DNA of 64,000 nucleotides from Ectobius pallidus. Lineage: Eukaryota > Arthropoda > Insecta > Blattodea > Ectobiidae. The number at the start of each line of letters is the position of its first letter. Positions within the stretch are counted from its first letter, which is position 1. The stretch spans positions 58,095,163 to 58,159,162 of the forward strand of contig CAXKWD010000007.1 in NCBI GenBank assembly GCA_964059195.1. The letters are read 5' to 3'. Under the pieces are notes generated by a model. The model searched no databases. It worked only from the letters and a program-made list of their open reading frames with translations, and was not told the DNA's origin. This document shows, one piece after another, positions 1 through 11,866 of the stretch. The position numbers and the translations under genes were made by a program.

Positions 1-2159
1 ACCAGGAATATAATTAACAGACACATATCTTCTATTCAAGTCCCGTGTTTTCTCTCCACCTCTATCACTACCCTCAGCATTACCCATTTCTACGTTCCTC
101 CATATCTTCCGGATCTTGTTTTCTTTGTATCATTTTGTGTGTTGGAGGGGATTGTTTTATCCACTATTGTAAATAAGTATTATTGTTTGTATTATATTAT
201 TTTTTAATAAAATCATAGTGGAAAGAATAGGACCATAAATAATTTTCAATTGAATATGAAATATGTGATATGTTAAGGTTTTAAAATTTTAACTATAAAT
301 AGTTATATATATTTTGATTTCAATGTTTTAAAATTTTGACTAAGCCTAAGTTAGTTTTGATAAGTGTAAAGGTATATGAATTTTTTGTATGCATGTATGA
401 TAACTAGAACACAATGAAATTTTATAGATATTGTATGCTTGTGTGAAATTCTAACACATGATGAATTTAAGTATGTATTGAGTGCATGAGTGATATTGAC
501 CAATTATATAACTTCAGAATGTAACAAAAATTATGTAAACCTAACCTCAAGAATTTTCGTCTCCTTCACATTCCGTCCATGAGCTTCTCGCCAGAGAGAG
601 AGAGAGAGAGAGAAGATTTTGCAACATAACTAAAAGAGGAAGATTGTGGGAGATGTTGTCCCATTATGAACTTTTCTGCCGCTGTCTGGATTATGTTTCA
701 GAAATACTTGTCCTTATGTAAGGAGACCTGTGGCCGCGACCTGTTGCTTATCAGACCTGTGTCGTGGACCTTAAACTGCTCGGAGGTCTGTGGTCATTGA
801 CCCGAAGTTCTGCATTACTGTCTGCTGCCTTGACCTGTATTCTGGAGCCTGACTTCGAGCTGCCAGCTGACTCGGTGACCTGTACCGCTGAAGTCTATCA
901 TCGAGCTGCTCTGTGGATGTCTGCAGTGTAGTGGCACAGTACTTGCCCTACACCTCTTCTCATGTATTGTGACTGGTGTTCCCTTCCCTGGAAACTGGCC
1001 ACTTCCAGCAAAGTTTCTTCTGCATCCTGTTCTATATTGGACTGCGCTTGTGGACTCCGTCTTTCCTGATGAGTTTCATCCCTGTGCTTACAGTGCTGAA
1101 CAGCAAAGTTGTTTTGGACACTTCTCTTACTAGTGCAACTTCTAATAAGCTCTACTAAATATTATACCAGTCCGTCCTCTGTATATAAGCATTTTCTAAA
1201 GACAGTGCAGAGAGAAAAGCATTTTATAAAGACAGTGCAATGGTCCCGTTTCAGTGAAAAACATTTTTATCAAGACCGTGCAGTGGTCCCGCTTCCCAGT
1301 GATAAACTTTCTACTAACAGTGCAGTGGTCTCACTTCACATGATCTAGAAATGGTGCTACCACTACGTCACTATAGTGCTTGTCTTTGTGTATTGAACTG
1401 TGAGTCAAGACGCACATTTCAATTCAGTGGCGGGGAGATTGAGCTGATATTTCGCACACAAAAGAAATATCACTCATTTGTAGTCTGCTGTTGTTTGAAA
1501 ACCTGCTCCTTGCGTCATCTAGCGGCGAAACTCTGAACTTGCTCTTATACGCCATCTATACGCCAACGTCAATTTTACCAGCGAGACTTTGGTGTTGCGT
1601 GACATCCGGCTCCACCTGGTAAGTCTGTCCCGTACTCTCTCTCTGCCTCGTGACCTCGCATCATCTGTTACCGGCAGTGACTTCGCATATTGTCTCATAG
1701 CGTGATGAATGAACGGTGTTTATTTGTCAACAGAACTAACCGCGAAGAAGCTACTTTGTTAATTACGCCTATTGGATAATTGTGGTCATGTGATATACGA
1801 CACCAGCTCTTGGGTTTGGATATGTAGCCCCTGACCACTGCCTTCTTTATTTCTTACAAGCCATGTTGTTAAATCTGGAAACATCGCATCGGTAGTCCTA
1901 TCGGCTATCAACATGCCGTAAATAAAGCAATGAACTCAATCAGAATCATCGCAAATTAAGCATATTTCAGCTTAAAGTAATCCCAGTCATCATCGCCTAT
2001 GGTTTAGAGAACATCTGGACACACCTGAAGAGCAACTGGAGAGCATAGAGAAGGTAAAAACCGTGTACAAAATGAGATATTTATATACACCGTCACCTTT
2101 AATTGAGTACACCAGAGAATAGTTTTTCATAGAATATTTTCATGTTTATCAGCTATTAC
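1..2159. other. Non-coding stretch, no gene recognised
   Basis: No supportable gene was found. The stretch holds an (AG)n microsatellite at about 594-614 and a degenerate short tandem array at about 1183-1345, in which AAGACAGTGCAGTGGTCCCG-like units recur roughly every 40-50 bp. The short ORFs here have no recognisable protein features. If TMEM67 continues leftwards this is intron, but no further meckelin exon could be identified. Confidence 0.5.
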
Positions 2160-2751
2160 CATCTACAAACGAATACAAGACAGAGGTACGGTATGATATT
2201 AGTGTCCTTCAGGAAGAATTGGCTGGTATTAAAGAAGAATTGAAGAGAAATATAGTCATTTTTACTGGTATGAACTTTTATCAAAACATCAAGCTGCTCA
2301 CAGCAGGCCTAATTCATCTCAATCTGGTAGACGCCAAATCGTAGTATATGCAATCTCCTATTCTCCCAATATTACTACTAGAAAATCGATTCAGCGTTTT
2401 CCTACAGTTTGGTGAAGCCAATGAACGGGATTCAAACCTTAACCTGTCGAATCAACACAGTTCACCACTGGAGCCAAGGATGAACGAATGGATGATTTTT
2501 AGACAGCAAATAACGGAAAGTCGAGTGCTTCCAAGGAATCAGGCAAAGTTATTCTTTTCAGTGACAGTCATGGGCATAGTCTTCCACAAAGTGCATGTGA
2601 CAAGAAGATAGATATCAGTGTTCTAGGTTATATTATACCTGAGACAACTAGTTCAGTGGTGGTACAAAATGACCCAGAGAAGTGTAGTAGCTTAATAAAA
2701 TATGACTCTGTTGTGGGTCAAATAACAGAGCTCATAGGCCTAACAGGATAA
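2160..2751 (+). pseudogene. LINE ORF1 remnant with SGNH/GDSL esterase motif
   Basis: A decayed piece of a non-LTR retrotransposon first ORF. Its 5' part (2160-2340) encodes a Lys/Glu-rich helical stretch (DISVLQEELAGIKEELKRN) and matches an inverted copy at 22465-22705. After a frame change, a second part reads KVILFSDSHGHSLP at about 2545-2586, the nucleophile block (block I) of SGNH-type esterases, and runs to a stop at 2749-2751. CR1-clade LINEs of insects carry such an esterase in ORF1, so a CR1-like origin is inferred. At least one frameshift means it is not functional. Confidence 0.6.
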
Positions 2752-4221
2752 GTGAGGTTATTACCAATAATATAAGAAAAAACGCGACATCATAACGTAT
2801 AATGAGGAGACACTGAAAACTACGATTTCCTTCAGATATGTGGAGTCACCGCCCGTTACATTATTATGCACATCACAAGTATAGGCTATGTAATATAGGC
2901 CTACTGATTTGTCCTAAATAAAGTCAGTATTTGTGATGAAGAAAATGATCTGCAATAAAAACGTATTCAAATGCTTCCCACAGACCACCACAGATAGGAC
3001 TACCTCCTGTGTTGCCAGATTTCAAGCATCATGGCTTGTAAGATATAGAAGGCAGTGCCCTGACTCATCTTTGTTCCGGTCGTCATGGCGTTCGGTAAAG
3101 TATGGCATCGTTCTCTGGAAAGAATCCGAGAATGAATGTGATTCAATTCTAATATGTGTTGAAGACAGTTTAATCTCTTCTTGGTTCATTTAGATATGTT
3201 TTGATTGTAGTTTCCAGTTTGTAGCTCAGGTAGGATGCCTAAAATAAGATTGATAATGTGTGGCGTCTAGGCGGTTACCCCAGGCTTGCTCTGCTTTCAT
3301 TGCACTTTCAAATATCTTATATTTTCATGTTACATTTTAATTAAGTAGTTTTCTCCCCTTTCTTGTGATGTAAATTCATTCTCTCCTTTTGCCCCGTCTT
3401 CAACTTGTGGTTTATAATAACTTATTTGGCTCTCTCTAAATGTTCCCGCCATGTATGACGTACTGGACTTGAGATCCGTTTATATTTGGGGTGGCAAATA
3501 GAAACGTGTTGTTATGATCTAAATTTCATCTAGAGGAGTGATCCTAGTTATTCTTTTAATAAAGTTACTACCACCCATGTATGAATGCATTGTGTTTGTT
3601 TGTAATGTGAAAATGTGTGTCGGGCTGGGATCCCCGTTCTAACTAACTGATGTTGCATAATTATAGAGTCTGATTTAATGAATTAACACGAAATTATTTT
3701 CATTAAATGTAAATACTTTTAAGTTTTAATTTATTCCTTTTAGCATTTTAATTGCTATTTTAATTAATCGTAAGTACCAAATTCTAATGTGGAATTTTAT
3801 TGCTGTAATGCATTAATATGTTTATTTTCATCATTTTAACTATCAGTTCGCTTAGGCCTAATTTTTAGTAAACATCTTTTAAAATTCTTCCACTGTTTGT
3901 CTTCAACTTAGCTTGCAGTTACATATGGTTATGAAACTGCAAGCTATTGTTCCCTCGACCTCCTATCCGTTTGTCCTTTTGTTTCCTTTGGGATGGGCTT
4001 TCTTCTTGTAAATTTCATCAAAGGGGCAGCTTCCACAGAAGGCCTGCTTATCGAGAGCGTGAGGAGGCTCTACAACTTCATTGCCTGTTCCTGGTCCAGT
4101 CCTGGAAAGGGGTACAGCTTCTCCAGGCGTTTGTGACCTTCCGAGGACAAGCAATCTTCAGGTAAAAGGGGACTTTAACCTTACCTGACCCAACCTAACC
4201 CGTAGAGCACAAGGGGGGGGG
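2752..4221. other. Non-coding stretch, nothing recognised
   Basis: AT-rich sequence with no convincing gene on either strand. A somewhat GC-richer patch at 3950-4165 is open in several frames but matches nothing I recognise. A G homopolymer at 4212-4221 abuts the start of the PLE remnant. Confidence 0.4.
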
Positions 4222-5712
4222 GACATTCCCAACTTTGAGAAAGAAAAAACACTGAATTATTTGGATTTGAAGATAAAAAGAACAGATGGCAAATTAGAAT
4301 TTGGAATATTCAGGAAACCCACTCATACAGAAAACTACATCAAAGCAAATAGCCATAACCCCAGACCACATAAGCATGCAGTGTTCAATAGCCTGGCCCA
4401 CAGATTGGTGAACATTCCCCTTACAGTTGAAGAATACAATAATGAATACAATCACATACAGTGATACCTCGAGGTACGAGTTTAATTCGTTCCGTAACCT
4501 TGCTCGTATGTCAATTTGCTCGTATCTCAAAGCAATTTTCCCCATTGAAATTAATTGAAATGCCATTAATCCGTTCCAGCCCCAAAAATGCTACCCCCAA
4601 TTGTTTTTGTTACGTGTTTTTGAATAAGAAAAATGTATTTATAAATGACAAATATTGTATAAAAACATAATAAAAGAGAATGTAAAGCAAAAAAACTGGT
4701 TTTATACAGTGTAGGCCTACATACATATTTGTTACACTTTCTTCGGACCCATGGTTATAAAAAGAAATGTGATAAAGTATGTAAATGCACAAAAAGTGCC
4801 AAGCCCTAGAAAAACTTAGCAAAAATGCTTCGACAGCGAGGTAAACAAGCACACTGGGGGAATACGTGGGATAATGCGCGAGACGCACAAGGCGCAGGCG
4901 CAGTAAACCGGTGGGCTGTGTGCAGCGTCGCAGCTGGCCGTTCCTCGTATCTCAAATGTCGCTCGTATTTCAAAACAAAACTTCGCTCGCTCGACAGCTC
5001 GTATCTCAAATAACTCGTATGTTAGGGCACTCGTATCTCGAGGTACCACTGTACTAGTAACTGCTAAAATGAATGATTTCGACAAAAGACTAATAGATAA
5101 AAAAAATAGCTAAATTTGAAAAACAGAAAGATATAAGACATATTACTACATTGTCTGTTGAGAAGGAAAAAAACAAAATTCAAAAGGTTCACTCACCACC
5201 CCTGGGCAACTCCGAAATTTCAAAAAATATTCAAGGATCATAACATAACTTTGGCCACTCACAACAGATTCAGCATAAAAAATTTGATTGAATCCAAACA
5301 GACTGATGATATACCTACTGGAAAGAAATCAGGGATCTATCAGATAAATTGTACTAACTGCAGCAAGATTTATATAGGAAAATCAAAAAGAAACGTTGAG
5401 ACCAGATTTAAAGAACACATGAGAAACCTTAAAAATTTTCAGTTGGAAAAATCAGCCGTTGCAACGCATTCTTGGGAAAATGACCACAGAATTTGTAGAG
5501 AACCAAAATTGTTAAAATCAGTAAGCAAACCAAAAGAACTGGACATCTGGGAGAGGATCTGTATAAAGAAATTTGATAGTAATCTCATGAATTTTGAAAT
5601 ACCAGAGGATGAGAACCTCATCAAGAAGTTCATAAAACCACCACCAGGGACACATCATGACCTTCAAAAGCAAGATTTGTCAGTTGGACACGTAGGGGAC
5701 AAGGGTCCTTGA
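4222..5712 (+). pseudogene. Penelope-like element copy A (RT C-terminus plus GIY-YIG), interrupted
   Basis: A 5'-truncated Penelope-like retroelement. Seen directly: the C-terminal RT/linker segment (NYLDLKIKRTDG, then GIFRKPTHTENYIK) at 4222-4458, a DNA transposon at 4459-5051, and the continuation from 5054 through a GIY-YIG endonuclease domain (SGIYQINC, then KIYIGKSKRN at about 5326-5400) and the C-terminal segment ELDIWERICIKK. Deleting the insert and one TA rejoins the frame as EYNHI-LVTAKMND. An extra A in the run near 5100 adds a frameshift. PLEs pair an RT with a GIY-YIG nuclease for target-primed integration. The upstream RT core (YVDD) is missing, so the copy is dead. It belongs to the same broad family as copies C and D but is diverged. 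Confidence 0.88.
4459..5051. mobile_element. Tc1/mariner (pogo/Tigger-like) MITE inserted in PLE copy A
   Basis: A 593-bp non-autonomous element. Terminal inverted repeats begin CAGTGATACCTCGAGGTACG and end as the complement of CAGTGGTACCTCGAGATACG. It is flanked by TA at 4457-4458 and 5052-5053. The subterminal regions are rich in CTCGTATCTCAAA-type repeats. CAGTG termini with a TA duplication fit pogo/Tigger-type members of the Tc1/mariner superfamily. It carries no transposase ORF. The empty site restores the PLE frame. Confidence 0.85.
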
Positions 5713-6033
5713 AACATGTTCTACCAAAAAGTTGGTAAGTGAAGCATAAGTGTCTAAGTTCAACTCAAATTATAATTACTCTATTATAATTGCTTAACTG
5801 TTTATGTTCCATCACTTTTTAAATGTTTTTACATGTTTTACAGATTTCTTTTTTTTTTAATTAAACTCCCCCCCCCCCCCAATAATATGAAGCGTTTCTG
5901 CACAAGATTTCTTTAGGGGGTTCCTATAAATCCCCATCTTTCAGTGAACTTTTTTGTGACAAAATTGTGTTAAGGTGAATCAGAATTTCACAAACTACTT
6001 AACAATAGAGAATGGAATAGATTTTTCACTTAC
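5713..6033 (-). other. TMEM67: Presumed TMEM67 intron 2, donor side
   Basis: On the minus strand this follows the splice donor at the end of exon 2. It contains poly-T and poly-C runs around 5830-5880 and no coding signal. The next exon could not be recognised in this window. Confidence 0.5.
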
Positions 6034-6219
6034 CTGTTATCTGTTGGGGGCTACAAGGCATGCACATTGAAGTACCATTGGTAGATTGCGAATAACAGGG
6101 AATACATTTTCTTCTATCATGAGTTGGTAATTCATTATTATTGCACATTTTGCACCTTGGAAACTGACCAATGCCCATTTCCACTATCTTGCTGTGTGAA
6201 TTGCATGTACAAGAGAGCT
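6034..6219 (-). CDS. TMEM67: TMEM67 (meckelin) exon 2
   Basis: A 186-bp internal exon. The acceptor is a pyrimidine-rich TTCATTCTAG at the high-coordinate end and the donor is CAG|GTAAGT at the low-coordinate end. It enters with two bases of a split codon and leaves with one, so it joins exon 1 in frame. The translation is Cys-rich (LSCTCNSHSK, PRCKMCNNN, KCIPC, SMCMPC). The Cys spacing follows human meckelin: an SCxC pair, then Gly, CKxC, an Asp-containing loop and CIxC. Meckelin is a membrane protein of the ciliary transition zone, and this is part of its extracellular Cys-rich domain. It is surrounded by transposons but is itself uninterrupted. Confidence 0.78.
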
Positions 6220-6550
6220 CTAGAATGAAGCACAGATCAGAAGATGTCAAATATTCTATTGTATTTGGTGGAACAATGGCAATTATGAGACCAATCAGGC
6301 ATTTACATCCTATAACCTAGCATGAATGTTCAGATTCCAGCCCAAAGAATAGAGGATCGTTAATATTAACTTGTCATTAACATAAGACATGAATAAATAT
6401 AAACAAATTGAGTGTACTGTGAATAAGGTCGCTACACAACCTGGAAAACCATTTTCCTGAATTCAAGGGTGGAAAATTAGTTATTAGCTTGTCCTGTAAA
6501 AACCACATAGAAATCCTAATTTTTTTAATATTCAGGCCAACTCATTAAAA

Positions 6551-8374
6551 CAGACCTTTCCAACTCAGGTGCTGCCATGGCGCAGGCCAGCACCGGTGTA
6601 GTACCAGAGGCAGCTCCACAGGTCTAGCCAGCATTAGTAACAATTTTGTGAACACATGAACACGTCATTTATTCTCGACAATTATATATTGTGTTTGCCT
6701 TTGTGTACATTTAGAATTCAAGTAGATTGTTAACATCGTTTTGTCGCAACTAATTTACCAATATTGCGTTCAAGGCAAGGTGTAAGACAAGGATGTTCAT
6801 TATCTCCAATACTGTTGAATGCATATATACAAGGAGCATTAAATGAAGTCACTGGAGAAATAGACATGGACATAAAAATACAGGGATTTAAAATTAATAT
6901 GCTCCGATTTGCAGATGACATTGCAATATTAATGAAAAATAAGGGAGATTTAGAATTTTTTATTAATAAAATGAAAAACACATTAAGAAATAATTATCAC
7001 TTAAATATTAATAAATTGAAAACAAAAGTTTTTACTTGCAAGAAAAAAGGAATTAATAAAATACACATTAGATTGAATGGAGAATTATTGGATGAAACTG
7101 AAGAATTTCAATATCTAGGCAGCAAAATAACATCTGATGAAAGAAGTAAAAAATAAATTATTAATAGAATATATCAAGCAAAACTTGCCTTCAGTAAGAA
7201 AAATAAATTATTCACATCCAATAATATTAGTTTGGAAATAAGGAAGAATTTGATGAAAAATGGAGCATAATGTTGTATGGATGTGAAACTTGGTCAATCC
7301 TGAAATTAGAAAGAAGAAGAACATAAGCATTTCAAACATGGTGCTACAGAAAAATGCTGAAAATTAGCTATATCAATAAAATTACCAATGAGGAAGTTTA
7401 TGAGAGAGCAAAAGCAAAGAAAGAAATTTGGAACCAAATAAGAAAAAGAAGAATAAAACTCATAGGGCATTTACTAAGGCACCAAAGTCTTTTAAAATTC
7501 ATTATCGAAAGCAGAATTGAAAGCAATAATAGCAAAGGAAGAGCAAGACTACAGTACATGGAACAAATTAAGGAAGACATGAACTGTAAAACGTATGAAG
7601 AAATAAAAAGGAAGGCAGAAAGAAAATCAGAATAGTGAATCGCTGCAAACCAATCGAAGGATTGAAGACTAAAGAAGAAGATTGCATATAATCGATTTAG
7701 CAAAGGAAATCCAAAGTAGCCTCTAAGGCAACATCAGACAGAGAAATCCTGGTTCTATTTTTATTTAAATTCATAATTGAAAGCATCTGTTCGCATGCAT
7801 AAGTTGTCTCAAACACTGGCGTAAATTTTAAAGCAAGTGCATGAAGTTTGGGAAATTTCTGTGGATGAATACCTTTGTAAAATGAAAGTAAATTGCTGGT
7901 GTAGTGGCAGTACCTGTTTGGAAACATGATGGTGATTTTCATGACAAAATATGGCATCAGAAAAATTTCAAGTTGAGATGCCATATCATTAATTTCTTTG
8001 AATGGGCATTGAATTCATCGTGCAAATTCTGTCAAGACGTGTGATACACTCCAAGGTTTTCGTAAATAGACAAATTTAATGATTTTAATGAAGGAAAATT
8101 GTCAAAATGTTCGACCTTAAGTTGGTCTTTAAATAATAATTTCTGCATTTTGAAAGCCTTAATTCTATTACACATGGTGCTAATTAAAGAATTTCTCCCT
8201 TGCAACTAAGTATTTAAATAAGACGTTATATCCATCAAGAAAGCGAGGTCAGCTACCTATTGTGCTGTCTGACGCACACGCACCGGCTGCTACGTGGGGA
8301 AGGAGAGCACCGGTGTGGTGCTGAGTGTTGAGCTGGTGCACCCCAGCACAGAGTGCTCGAGTTGGAAAGGCCTG
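6551..8374 (-). mobile_element. hAT transposon remnant with transposase C-terminus
   Basis: Terminal inverted repeats are CAGACCTTTCCAACTC at the left and the complement of CAGGCCTTTCCAACTC at the right. An identical 8-bp duplication, CATTAAAA, flanks it at 6543-6550 and 8375-8382, the hAT signature. The minus strand carries a broken transposase: the part at about 8240-7990 contains KDQLKVEHFDNFPSLKSL, and 7984-7697 ends with the hAT dimerisation region (FPKLHALALKFTPVFETTY, EQMLSIMNLNKNRTR). Most of the catalytic domain is missing. An RTE-like LINE fragment sits just beyond the transposase stop. Confidence 0.88.
6768..7689 (+). pseudogene. RTE-like LINE fragment (RT C-terminal half) inside the hAT element
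   Basis: A 5'-truncated non-LTR retrotransposon. Reverse transcriptase motifs are visible: RQGVRQGCSLSPILLN (motif B) at about 6770-6820, then FADDIAILMKN (catalytic FADD, motif C) at about 6908-6940. After frameshifts, a C-terminal segment (INKITNEEVYERA, then IKLIGHLLRH) runs to about 7635. It has a very short 3' UTR and an AAGAAGAAG-type tail. The order and C-terminus match the fuller element at 41390-47649. It is not functional. Confidence 0.85.
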
Positions 8375-8389
8375 CATTAAAAAGTGCAT

Positions 8390-8530
8390 TTAGGGATCGG
8401 ATTCTTAGGTTATTATATACATTTATTCTGTGGAACCTAAAAACACCTAAATGGGATACGAAAACCTAAAATACCTCATTTACTCCTAACACAAGGAAAT
8501 CTAGTTTCAAAATCACAACCTAAAAAGAAA
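8390..8530. repeat. Possible fragment of a CCGGATTCT-type hAT derivative
   Basis: GGGATCGGATTCTTAGG followed by several ACCTAAA-type repeats resembles the start of the element at 14439, which begins CAGGGCCCGGATTCT and carries GACCTAAAA repeats. No second terminus was found, so this is a tentative truncated relative. Confidence 0.35.
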
Positions 8531-8585
8531 ATTACATAACAACACCAATAACAATATAGACAAAATGGAAGGCAGTGGAATATAT

Positions 8586-11500
8586 GGGTCATTCTACAGA
8601 AACCCTGCAGTTTTGATGCAAGAATAATAAAAAAACGAATTTATCAGATATGTCCTAGAAAAATATTTACAGTACTAGTTTTAAAGTACTTAACCTGTGG
8701 TTTAAGTGACATAGGTCATCTCTTTTTGGGTTTCTTTAAAAAAATCTAAAAGAAAGATGCTGTCCACGGAAGTGATCGCATGTCCACAGAAGTGACTTTT
8801 GGTTATAATAATGGACTTTTGTTATAAATTATGCTTATGACACTATTTTTTCTAAAGGTAAAACAGATTTAGGTTTATTAATCAAGAAATTAATTTACTG
8901 CCACAGAGTAACCACTTGTATAACATACACAAGATGTCATAAAAAAAGATGTCACTAAAAAATTAGACAAAAACTTAGAAATTATTTAAGGTTTACAAAA
9001 AGATACAGGTCTTTCTCAAATACATAACATCCCCTAGTGTTCATGTTTGGAGTTTTCAATTTCTTTATAGTGTTCTCTTTAGGAACCATATCTTTATCAG
9101 GCATGTCAGGAAACGAAAACAATTTGTCACTTTCAGTGAACAGTTATTGCAGTTAACGTCTGCTAGATTCATCTTTTTCTAAGAATCTTATCACATCTTC
9201 TCTTATCTTTTTCAGTTTCATTTTTCTCAAAGTTTGTCCATTTGACAGCGTAGTTCTCCATTGTGAGGTGACATAAAATAACCTTGGCACTGATATTTTT
9301 CAAAAAATTTTCCACATGTAATTAATTTCAATATTTGGCATTTTCTTCTGTTAAATTTGCTTCTTGTATACAGAATACATCTATGTCTTCCTTAAGAGCT
9401 CCAGAACATTTGAATACTACTACTACTACTTAATTTCAATATTCTCTTTTCCTTTACAGATTTTTTATTGTGTGTATTTTGACTTAATCTGTGATTGTAG
9501 CACTTCTGCATAAATTAGCTTTTTCCTCACACCTTTGGAAAGTTTTTTACATCACTTAAAAACTTCTTTACCTTTCTTCTGCTTTTTTAAACAATGGTTC
9601 TGCTGTCAAAGCTTCGCATTTTTCCTTTCTTTAATTTCAAGTAATCTCTTGTCTTGTATTTTTACTATCTTTTCACCCCTTTCTCTTCTACTTGATCCTC
9701 ATTTTTATAACTGGTAAATGGTTCTTGAAGATAGCTCTCTGTCTATCGAAATATATGCCCTCGAGGCTCGTGTATGAGTTAGCCAGGGAAACGTTCTTCT
9801 TGGAAGATCTCCGATTACATCCGTTACTACCATGCACAGAAAGTTACAAGATCATAATGGAAGAAAGGGAAAGAAAGAAAAGAGAAATATGGAACGATTT
9901 CTTTGCTACAGACGCCATGATACACCGTGAGTGGGCGGAGGCAGGATATAAAATGAGGCATACAGTAACTGGTCTAGCTGTACATGGATTCCATTTCAAG
10001 ATATGTTCTAAGAAAAGGTTCCATGACCCAGACGTTGAATGCACCTGCGTGCTATGTGAACTACAGTGCGAACGGTATCACATACTGATCTGTGCACAAC
10101 GTGAGAAGAGCATCTCAGAAATAATAAAAGAATAAACAATGCACAATGTGCGCATTTCAAACTTATTATTATTATAACTGGTAAATGTAAAGGGCTCTTA
10201 TCATGTGACTGAACGAAATCAGGAGTAGTAGTGGAGCCTGGCATCGGTTCTTGAATTTCTGGACTGGTAGGTGGAGTATGACTCTCAGTGAAATCAACTA
10301 GTACGATTATTTTGCTCTTTCGACTGTCTGTAATTCGTTGACCGTTTTCTCCACTCTTTTCGAACTTTCCTTCTCTCCCTGTGTGTCAGCTGTGACAAAG
10401 GTTCCCTTTCCTGCTTTTTTTCCTCTTTGGTATCGCTCCCTATTTTTCCATTTCTCTTCTTCGTGCTTTGGTGAATCCTGTTACATTTTTACTCTAGCTC
10501 TTCTCATACTTCCTTTTTTTAGTTTCCTTCTCTACCTCAAATAATTTTTCTTTACTCTTGCCATTCTGGTACAAATATCAAAAATGTTTAATCTATGCTT
10601 TAAAAATGAACATTAGACTTGTCCATGGTAATATTATATATATTATATTATAGTGATATTAGTCATGAAAACTTCTAAACCCTGCTGTTACAAATACATG
10701 ATACTAAGGTATAATTTGTTTTGAAAATAATAAGTAACCTAACTTACCGTTCAATATATAATACAGTAAGTAGCCTCCCCAAGCCATCCCATTAATTATG
10801 ATGGGTGGGAGTAGACCTATATCAGGAGGCACTAAAGAGGCCTAATGTAGAATATTAATTTCTAAAATGACAATTTAATGATAATGCACTCATTGAATAA
10901 GACTTAACTGTTTATGAAAGATAAAATGTTACAATACTGGTAAGGAATTCAAATATTAATAAATATTTTTTTTATTCAGCATGTTGTTATAAAATTTAAT
11001 GTTAGTGGTCAACTGGATACACCACAGCAAGTGCGTAATTTTAAAAATAATGAATCAAATCACTTCTGTGGACAGTTATCACTTCCGTGGAATCCACATG
11101 TCCACAGAAGTGATAAAAAGATATGTTTCTTTGCAAACTGCCTTGCATTGTGAGGTCAGAAACAAATGCTCTTCAGGTTATTGAGATTATCACGTTCTAA
11201 AAGTCATGTGTACTAAAAATTATTTTTTAACTTAAAAACTAAACTTTAATAAAGACCACAGAAGTGCCACATTCCACAGAAGTGCCACATGCCACAGAAG
11301 TGCCACATGCAAAAAGTGAATAGAAACTTGATACATACATCCAACTTGAAAAATCCAATCCAGAAGAACAAAGACACTCAACTCTGCAATTTGGGTGCCT
11401 TTCCTCTTCAGCTGACTCTCAGAAAAAGGTAACTAGCACACACTAGTGAATATTTTAGGCATTTTTTGAGTGTCCACAGAAGTGATGGCAAACCTTGTGA

Positions 11501-11866
11501 CATGAACTCAGGTTGAAAAATATTGACAGTGGAGACAAAAAAAAAACATTTCATTCGTCATTATGCTCAACTGAAGTATTTTCTGACTAGATACTATACT
11601 TTTTAAGTGAAGCTGTTAAGAAGTACAGTATCTGTGATCTTTGGAAGTTCTCTACCTGAGGGTTGTGACAGTCCACGGAAGTGAGAAATCACCTTCTGTG
11701 GACAACTTTTTACAGCTAATTTTTAAAAAAATGACCCAAAGTAAAGTACTAACTAATAGATAATATTGTATTTTAATATCAGATTTTGAAAAATTGCAAA
11801 TATTATAACTAGTTTCCAATATATTGTCCTGTGACATTAAAATGCAGGTTTTCTGTAGAATTACCC
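8586..11866 (-). mobile_element. GGGTCATTC-terminus DNA transposon with CCACAGAAGTG motif arrays
   Basis: A 3,281-bp element. The left end starts GGGTCATTCTACAGAAA. The right end is the complement of GGGTAATTCTACAGAAA, and similarity extends over about 37 bp. ATAT flanks both sides (8582-8585 and 11867-11870). The minus strand around 10560-9500 encodes a degraded Lys/Arg-rich protein (KWKNRERYQRGKKAGKG, then RERRKVRKEWRKRS, then a PPTSPEIQEP stretch). I associate this with the N-terminus of the protein family seen at 19492-21102. About ten copies of CCAC(A/G)GAAGTG in both orientations cluster near the two ends: 8764, 8784, 11061, 11080, 11102, 11256, 11274, 11292, 11474 and 11673. The catalytic region is absent. 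A 452-bp LINE tail is inserted at 9721. Confidence 0.75.
9721..10172 (+). mobile_element. 5'-truncated LINE tail with Cys/His C-terminal motif
   Basis: The 452-bp insert is bounded by an exact 15-bp duplication, TATAACTGGTAAATG, at 9706-9720 and 10173-10187, and ends in an ATT-rich tail. This is the hallmark of target-primed retrotransposition. It encodes about 137 residues open to the stop at 10133-10135, including SRLVYELARETFFLEDLRL, REIWNDFFATDA and a Cys-rich C-terminus, CTCVLCELQCERYHILIC. A Cys/His C-terminal motif is typical of I/R1-type LINE second ORFs, so it is probably the 3' end of such an element. The clade is uncertain. Confidence 0.6.

Noticed and set aside
1183..1345. Minisatellite or coding repeat
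   Set aside because: Units are too degenerate and irregular to define a period; noted only as a low-confidence array.
3963..4165. Possible meckelin exon 3 on the minus strand
   Set aside because: The frame has only two Cys, no matching splice sites in phase and no resemblance to the expected region.
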